DNA of 6,987 nucleotides from Lachnoclostridium sp. UBA1781 (GTDB taxonomy: Bacteria; Bacillota; Clostridia; Lachnospirales; Lachnospiraceae): positions 1-6,987 of the forward strand of contig DCGJ01000054.1 of assembly GCA_002315495.1 (NCBI GenBank), given 5' to 3'. Positions 5,138 through 6,987 of the stretch are shown here, in pieces. The notes under the pieces are model-generated. The model made no database searches. It saw only the letters and a program-made list of their open reading frames with translations, and was not told the origin of the DNA. The position numbers and the translations under genes were made by a program. Every line of letters begins with the position of its first letter. The stretch's first letter is position 1.

Positions 5138-6341
5138 TCTCTTCCACCTCGATTCCAAGGGACTTAATTACCGAAAAATAATCCGGATAACTCTTCCGAA
5201 CGGCCTGTGCATCATCGACCACTCCACCGGTAATGGACAAAAGCGTTGCCATTGACATTACAATACGATGGTCGTTATGTCCGCAAACGGTTTCCGTTGG
5301 TGTCTTCAGCTCGCTCTTATAGATGATAATCTCATTTTCTTCCTGTTTTGTTCGGACACCAAACTTTGCGAGCTCAGCACACATCACCGTTCCCCGATCA
5401 CTTTCTTTCATCTTTAGGCGACGTGTTCCGGTAAATATTGCACCATTCTTTGCAGCAGCAAGCGCAAACAGAATCGGTCCGAGATCCGGGCAATCCGAAA
5501 GGTCCAAGACCGCATTTTCATGATCTAAAAGCGGATAATACGTGCGATAGATGCGGTCTCCCTGAAGGCTGTCATCACGAAGTCCGTTAACCTCAACCTG
5601 TCCACCTATGACATTCAGCGCATCCAAAAAGGCTGCGTTACTATAATCTCCCTCAACGGCAAGTTCTCGTGGCTGATACTTCTGATTGCCGGAAATCACA
5701 AGCGTTCTTTCATCCTTCCAAGAAACCTGCACCCCAAAATCAGCGAGTGCGGATAACGTCAAATCGATGTAAGAACGGCTTTCTACCTTACCGGTAAGTG
5801 AAATGCTGCTATCTCCGTCGAGCATCGGAAGGACAAACAAAAGTCCGGTAATAAACTGGCTGCTCACGTCTCCCGGCAAAACATAATCACCTGCGTTTAT
5901 CGAACCGCAGATTTCAATGGAATCCTCTTTTCTTACAAAGGAAATGCCCTTTTTCTTACAGATTTCTTCATATACGGAAAATGGGCGATTCCGCAAGGTT
6001 TCTGACCCAAGGAATACTTTTCTTCCTTCCGAAAGCATCGAAATTCCCATAAAGAAGCGCATCGTACTTCCGCTTTCACGGCAAGGAAACGAAATCAGTT
6101 CCTGAGGAAGTCTTCCGCCGTTTCCTGTGACCGTAAGCGTATTTCCTTCCTCGACTACGTCTGCGCCCATCGCACGAATACAATCCATTGTGGCGAGAAT
6201 ATCCTGAGAATATGCAATATTGGAAATGATGCTTGTACCACCGGCTAAAGCACTGCAAATCAACAGACGATGTGCCATGCTCTTTGAAGGCGGTGCTGAA
6301 ATAAACCCTTTCGCGATAGAAGGATTGATCTTAATTTGCAT
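5121..6341 (-). CDS. aroA: 3-phosphoshikimate 1-carboxyvinyltransferase (EPSP synthase)
   Basis: This enzyme transfers the enolpyruvyl group of PEP to shikimate 3-phosphate, the sixth step of the shikimate pathway. The protein has 406 residues; E. coli AroA has 427. Conserved elements are PPSKS at 17-21 with Lys20 and Ser21, Arg25, ESGSTMR at 89-95 (matching the GNAGTAMR loop of E. coli), GDVSSQF at 157-163, Asp286 in CPDLGP (equivalent to catalytic Asp313), MKESDR at 311-316 (Glu313, Arg316), NDHR at 356-359, and KSYPDYF at 383-389. The glyphosate-contact loop differs from E. coli but keeps the glycine (Gly91). I took the ATG at 6341, with GAGGAG 10 bases upstream, not the longer frame to 6389. 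It overlaps the aroQ stop by 11 bases, as expected of coupled operon genes. Confidence 0.96.
   Translation of the reverse strand: MQIKINPSIAKGFISAPPSKSMAHRLLICSALAGGTSIISNIAYSQDILATMDCIRAMGADVVEEGNTLTVTGNGGRLPQELISFPCRESGSTMRFFMGISMLSEGRKVFLGSETLRNRPFSVYEEICKKKGISFVRKEDSIEICGSINAGDYVLPGDVSSQFITGLLFVLPMLDGDSSISLTGKVESRSYIDLTLSALADFGVQVSWKDERTLVISGNQKYQPRELAVEGDYSNAAFLDALNVIGGQVEVNGLRDDSLQGDRIYRTYYPLLDHENAVLDLSDCPDLGPILFALAAAKNGAIFTGTRRLKMKESDRGTVMCAELAKFGVRTKQEENEIIIYKSELKTPTETVCGHNDHRIVMSMATLLSITGGVVDDAQAVRKSYPDYFSVIKSLGIEVEEIGMDQ
5144..5149 (-). promoter_or_regulatory. Ribosome binding site setting the TTG start of tyrA
   Basis: AGGTGG (5 of 6 to AGGAGG) lies inside the last codons of aroA, 6 bases before the TTG at 5137. 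There is no in-frame ATG near the start of the tyrA Rossmann fold. This site is therefore the best support for the chosen start. Confidence 0.55.
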
Positions 6342-6774
6342 GTTTTTTCTGCTCCTCAAGTAAATAATCCATTGCCTCCAGGTAGCCATTCACTCCATGT
6401 CCGGTAATGGTATTGCAGCAGGCTTTTCGAATATAGCTTACCTGTCGAAAATCCTCCCGCTTCTCTACAGCGGAAATGTGGACCTCAACCGTTGGAACGC
6501 TTACTGATTTAGCTGCATCTAAAATCGCAATGCTGGTATGGGTATACGCCCCCGGATTGATTACGATTCCGTCAATCTTTCCATAACAATCCTGGATGTA
6601 ATCGACGAGGTCTCCCTCATGATTGCTTTGCAATACATCAACTTCTACACCGATTTCCTCAGCATGCTTTGTAATCATCTCCACCAAATCGTTATAGGTT
6701 ACTCTTCCATAAATATCCGGCTCTCGAACGCCAAGCATATTGATATTTGGTCCGTTAATTACTCTAATTTTCAT
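6331..6774 (-). CDS. aroQ: Type II 3-dehydroquinate dehydratase
   Basis: This enzyme dehydrates 3-dehydroquinate to 3-dehydroshikimate, the third shikimate step. It is the small dodecameric type II enzyme, unrelated to AroD. The 147-residue length is typical. Motifs: NGPNINMLG at 7-15, REPDIYG at 17-23 with Arg17 and catalytic Tyr22, QSNHEG at 49-54, NPGAYTHTS at 73-81, VEVHIS at 96-101 with Glu97 and catalytic His99, and REDFR at 106-110. All residues known for catalysis or substrate binding in the M. tuberculosis enzyme are present, with an offset of two. The ATG at 6774 is chosen because the protein then begins as the family does. GAGG lies 7 bases upstream, overlapping the aroC stop region. 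A longer frame to 6828 would overlap aroC needlessly. The next gene, aroA, overlaps its stop by 11 bases. Confidence 0.97.
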   Translation of the reverse strand: MKIRVINGPNINMLGVREPDIYGRVTYNDLVEMITKHAEEIGVEVDVLQSNHEGDLVDYIQDCYGKIDGIVINPGAYTHTSIAILDAAKSVSVPTVEVHISAVEKREDFRQVSYIRKACCNTITGHGVNGYLEAMDYLLEEQKKHAN

Positions 6775-6784
6775 AGTATATCCT

Positions 6785-6987
6785 CTAATTCTCTGAAGCA
6801 AAATAGTCGGTTCCGAAGCGGCCGGCAAGAATATCCATTAAGGTAAGTGCCGTAACACTGTCAACAACGACGCGGGCACGATGAATAATCGCCGGATCAT
6901 GACGACCTTTAATGTCAAGAACAGCATCTTCCATCTTCATAAAATCAACACTGTCCTGACTCTTGTAAATGGATGGTGTCGGTTTCA
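6785..6987 (-). CDS. aroC: Chorismate synthase, C-terminal end only (cut by window edge)
   Basis: Chorismate synthase converts EPSP to chorismate using reduced FMN and is the last shared step of aromatic synthesis. By hand translation the last 66 residues are visible, starting KPTPSI and ending in TDYFASEN before a TAG stop. The segment KGRHDP (fragment residues 26-31) is the family's conserved C-terminal GRHDP motif. It is followed by the alanine- and valine-rich helix and TALTLMDILA typical of the end of the protein. About 300 upstream residues lie outside the window. The stop codon is 10 bases before the aroQ start, so aroC and aroQ are in one operon. No promoter for this operon is visible here. 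Confidence 0.93.
   Translation of the reverse strand, partial: KPTPSIYKSQDSVDFMKMEDAVLDIKGRHDPAIIHRARVVVDSVTALTLMDILAGRFGTDYFASEN

Overview
The window looks like core chromosome of a Gram-positive Clostridia species. The best guess is a Lachnospiraceae-like gut or rumen anaerobe. This rests on moderate GC, strong AGGAGG-type ribosome binding sites, a TTG start, and the flavour of the proteins (for example the TSG-E-C-R version of the UppS motif and the short TyrA). The family assignment is inference. All ten genes are on the minus strand, so transcription runs from the right end of the window to the left. I see no mobile elements, tRNA or rRNA genes, CRISPR array or plus-strand genes, and no gene-free stretch longer than 92 bases.

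Right half (about 6987 to 3119, in transcription order): a shikimate/aromatic amino acid block. It contains the 3' end of aroC (chorismate synthase), aroQ (type II dehydroquinase), aroA (EPSP synthase), tyrA (prephenate dehydrogenase, no ACT domain) and a class I-alpha DAHP synthase. aroC, aroQ, aroA and tyrA are tightly packed (10-base gap, 11-base overlap, 17-base overlap) and are almost certainly one translationally coupled operon. The DAHP synthase follows a 92-base gap that holds a plausible extended -10 promoter. It ends in a strong terminator hairpin with a UUCG tetraloop.

Left half (about 3118 to 1): a small GNAT acetyltransferase gene, then pyrH (UMP kinase), frr (ribosome recycling factor), uppS (undecaprenyl diphosphate synthase) and the 5' half of cdsA (CDP-diglyceride synthase). 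This is the widely conserved pyrH-frr-uppS-cdsA order, but without rpsB-tsf directly upstream. A second terminator-like hairpin lies between frr and uppS.

Functionally, the right block supplies the entry step (DAHP synthase), several middle steps and the tyrosine branch of aromatic biosynthesis. The left block couples nucleotide supply, ribosome recycling, and lipid-carrier and phospholipid synthesis. I did not find a novel defence, mobile or secretion system. The most notable signals are regulatory: two intrinsic-terminator hairpins are placed so that the next gene's ribosome binding site follows almost at once, leaving no room for a new promoter. There is also a plus-facing hairpin in the pyrH leader, and some unusual details in the DAHP synthase and TyrA proteins.
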